NCBI RefSeq assembly: GCF_029227915.1 | Contig: NC_079877.1 | Coordinates: forward strand, 33,753,851-33,817,850 | Length of the DNA stretch: 64,000 bases | Reading direction: 5' to 3' | DNA from: Hydractinia symbiolongicarpus | Lineage: Eukaryota > Cnidaria > Hydrozoa > Anthoathecata > Hydractiniidae | Part shown: one piece after another, positions 63,401 through 64,000 of the stretch | How positions within the stretch are numbered: the stretch's first letter is position 1 | How the letters are laid out: each line of letters begins with the position of its first letter | The notes under the pieces: generated by a model | What the model was told of the DNA's origin: nothing | Database searches by the model: none | The model's input: the letters and a program-made list of their open reading frames with translations, nothing else | Program-made: the position numbers and the translations under genes

Positions 63401-64000
63401 CATTGTGTTAATTTTTAAACCACGATCTATTCCTTTTCTATCGGCGTTCTTTGTTCTTAAATTTTTAAAACGCGATTTAAAAAAGCATTTCTATCGCTGT
63501 TTTCGTTCTTAAACTTTCAAAACGCGATCTAAAAAATCATTCTTATTGCCGCTTTTCGTTTTAAAATGTGATATAACGAAGCTTTTTTATCGACGTTTTT
63601 CGTTCTTAAATACTTAAAGCTTGATCTGAAAAAGCATTTTTATTGCCGCCTAAAAGTATTCGATTCCCAATTTTATCATTTTCTTCGCAAGGTGATTTGC
63701 AAAAATGTCATTTCGATTCACGAATTGCAAACTGCTAATTCGAACCCTGTAATTGTACTTGATAACGTCTAACATACCTTCATGTCCCTATGCACGATAC
63801 CACACTCATGAATCATGGCCAATCCTTCCAAAACTTGTCGAACATAATGGCTACAATAAAAACACAAGAGGACTGTATGATGGAAGTAATTACATTAGTG
63901 ATGAAAATATGTGAATCTCACTTACCTAGCCACAGCTTCACTGTAAACGAATCCAGCATTTACTTTATTTACAATTTCATAACATAGATCCAAGCCACTT
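48403..64000 (-). CDS. CASK: CASK, MAGUK-family scaffold with CaM-kinase domain (5' end beyond right edge)
   Basis: Scaffold at synapses and epithelial junctions that links neurexin/syndecan tails to LIN7, MINT and cytoskeleton. Exons in transcript order: 64000-63926, 63850-63778, 62758-62572, 62190-62099, 62019-61897, 61520-61440, 60994-60952, 60815-60793, 60605-60567, 59455-59425, 59033-58912, 57580-57500, 57387-57304, 56896-56744, 54915-54837, 53272-53187, 53095-53027, 52930-52799, 51173-51112, 50398-50355, 50052-49975, 49881-49801, 49711-49631, 49395-49193, 49117-49025, 48579-48403. Phases are continuous over ~796 residues. Domains: kinase from GLDLCYEIV onward ([18 protein letters not shown]), ARRKLKGA, L27 pair, PDZ ([23 protein letters not shown]), SH3 ([16 protein letters not shown]), basic hook PRKKKLK, and a guanylate-kinase-like domain ([15 protein letters not shown]) ending WVPASWMY. 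About 110 N-terminal residues are missing from the window. Confidence 0.96.
49516..49587 (+). tRNA. tRNA-Pro (anticodon UGG)
   Basis: 72-nt cloverleaf: acceptor GGCTCAA pairs with TTGAGCC, discriminator C. The D arm includes TGGTCTAGTGGTATGA (A box). Anticodon stem CTCGC/GCGAG encloses loop TTTGGGT, anticodon TGG. T arm CCGGG TTCAAAT CCCGG (B box GGTTCAAATCC). No intron. It is located within a CASK intron (49396-49630) on the opposite strand. Confidence 0.97.
53273..54836 (-). other. CASK intron between the two PDZ exons, no gene seen
   Basis: 1.56 kb of AT-rich sequence. ORFs inside are compositional. Confidence 0.6.
54916..56743 (-). other. CASK intron, no gene seen
   Basis: 1.83 kb of AT-rich sequence with no recognisable repeat or ORF of note. 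Confidence 0.6.
57581..58911 (-). other. CASK intron, no gene seen
   Basis: 1.33 kb. A short inverted pair (ATATGATTGTTTATC at 57808, GATAAACAATCATAT at 57869) forms a hairpin of 15-bp arms; nothing else is supported. Confidence 0.55.
59456..60566 (-). other. CASK intron, no gene seen
   Basis: 1.1 kb of AT-rich sequence without recognisable features. Confidence 0.6.
62816..63749. mobile_element. Non-autonomous hAT-like element in a CASK intron
   Basis: Termini are CAGGGTTCAAATTAG (left) and, reverse complemented, CAGGGTTCGAATTAG (right), one mismatch in 15; CAGGG-type ends are common in hAT elements. There is no transposase ORF. Flanks do not give a clear 8-bp duplication (GTAATC left, TAATTG right). 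It contains the tandem repeat at 63437-63650. Confidence 0.6.
63437..63650 (+). repeat. About 53-bp degenerate tandem repeat, 4 copies
   Basis: Units share TATCGNCGTTTTTCGTTCTT and AAAACGCGATCTAAAAAAGC-like halves, with growing divergence. It lies inside the hAT-like element. Confidence 0.75.

Larger units (their letters stand above)
61897..64000 (-). other. CASK CaM-kinase domain exons with canonical Mg2+-site residues
   Basis: Visible catalytic-loop pieces are HRDMK then PHNVML across the 63778/62758 junction, and IGDFGIAI. Mammalian CASK has HC in place of HN and GFG in place of DFG, which underlies its unusual Mg2+-inhibited activity. Here Asn and Asp are present; the His of the PHN triplet is shared with mammals. 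The glycine-rich loop and the ATP Lys lie outside the window. Confidence 0.88.

Overview
The window is animal nuclear DNA: AT-rich, with small exons separated by GT-AG introns, collagens, a neuronal-type scaffold gene, a ribosomal protein gene and several kinds of decayed transposon. Protein similarity and gene content suggest a cnidarian, probably a medusozoan/hydrozoan, but the species is an inference. All gene models below were built by hand from open frames, splice sites and phase continuity.

Left third (1-22.5 kb): two collagen genes lie head to head. On the minus strand, starting at 9358 and running off the left edge, is a secreted collagen with three von Willebrand A (vWA) domains alternating with two WAP four-disulfide domains before the triple helix. 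On the plus strand, 10629-22512, is a complete type IV (basement-membrane) collagen alpha chain of about 1,723 residues, with a signal peptide, a Cys-rich 7S start, a long Gly-X-Y region and a complete NC1 domain with 12 cysteines. Only about 1.27 kb separates the two start codons, so a shared regulatory region is plausible. Intron 1 of the minus-strand gene carries a 2.66 kb element bounded by perfect 122-bp inverted repeats, with a 28-bp minisatellite of 18 copies inside it.

Middle (22.5-41.7 kb): gene-poor, repeat-rich DNA. It holds an internally deleted pogo-like mariner element, a broken MULE-like transposase, small MITEs, a tRNA-derived SINE, an orphan minus-strand ORF, and one clear small gene: the ER membrane protein complex subunit EMC6 (minus, 35746-36081).

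Right third (41.7-64 kb): ribosomal protein eS25 (RPS25, plus) has an exon that codes only for the start Met, and a 3 kb intron 1 containing a MITE and a LINE reverse-transcriptase fragment. It is followed convergently by the MAGUK scaffold CASK (minus, 48403 to beyond the right edge, 26 exons seen). CASK covers most of the CaM-kinase-like domain, two L27 domains, PDZ, SH3 and guanylate-kinase domains. A tRNA-Pro(UGG) gene sits on the opposite strand within a CASK intron, and a hAT-like non-autonomous element lies in a more 5' CASK intron.

Combined theme: two extracellular-matrix collagens that may share control, and unrelated housekeeping genes (EMC6, RPS25, tRNA) beside CASK. The most notable points are the alternating vWA-WAP collagen built from symmetric phase-1 exons, the CASK kinase domain that keeps canonical Mg2+-binding Asn and Asp residues which mammalian CASK lost, and the perfect inverted-repeat element.
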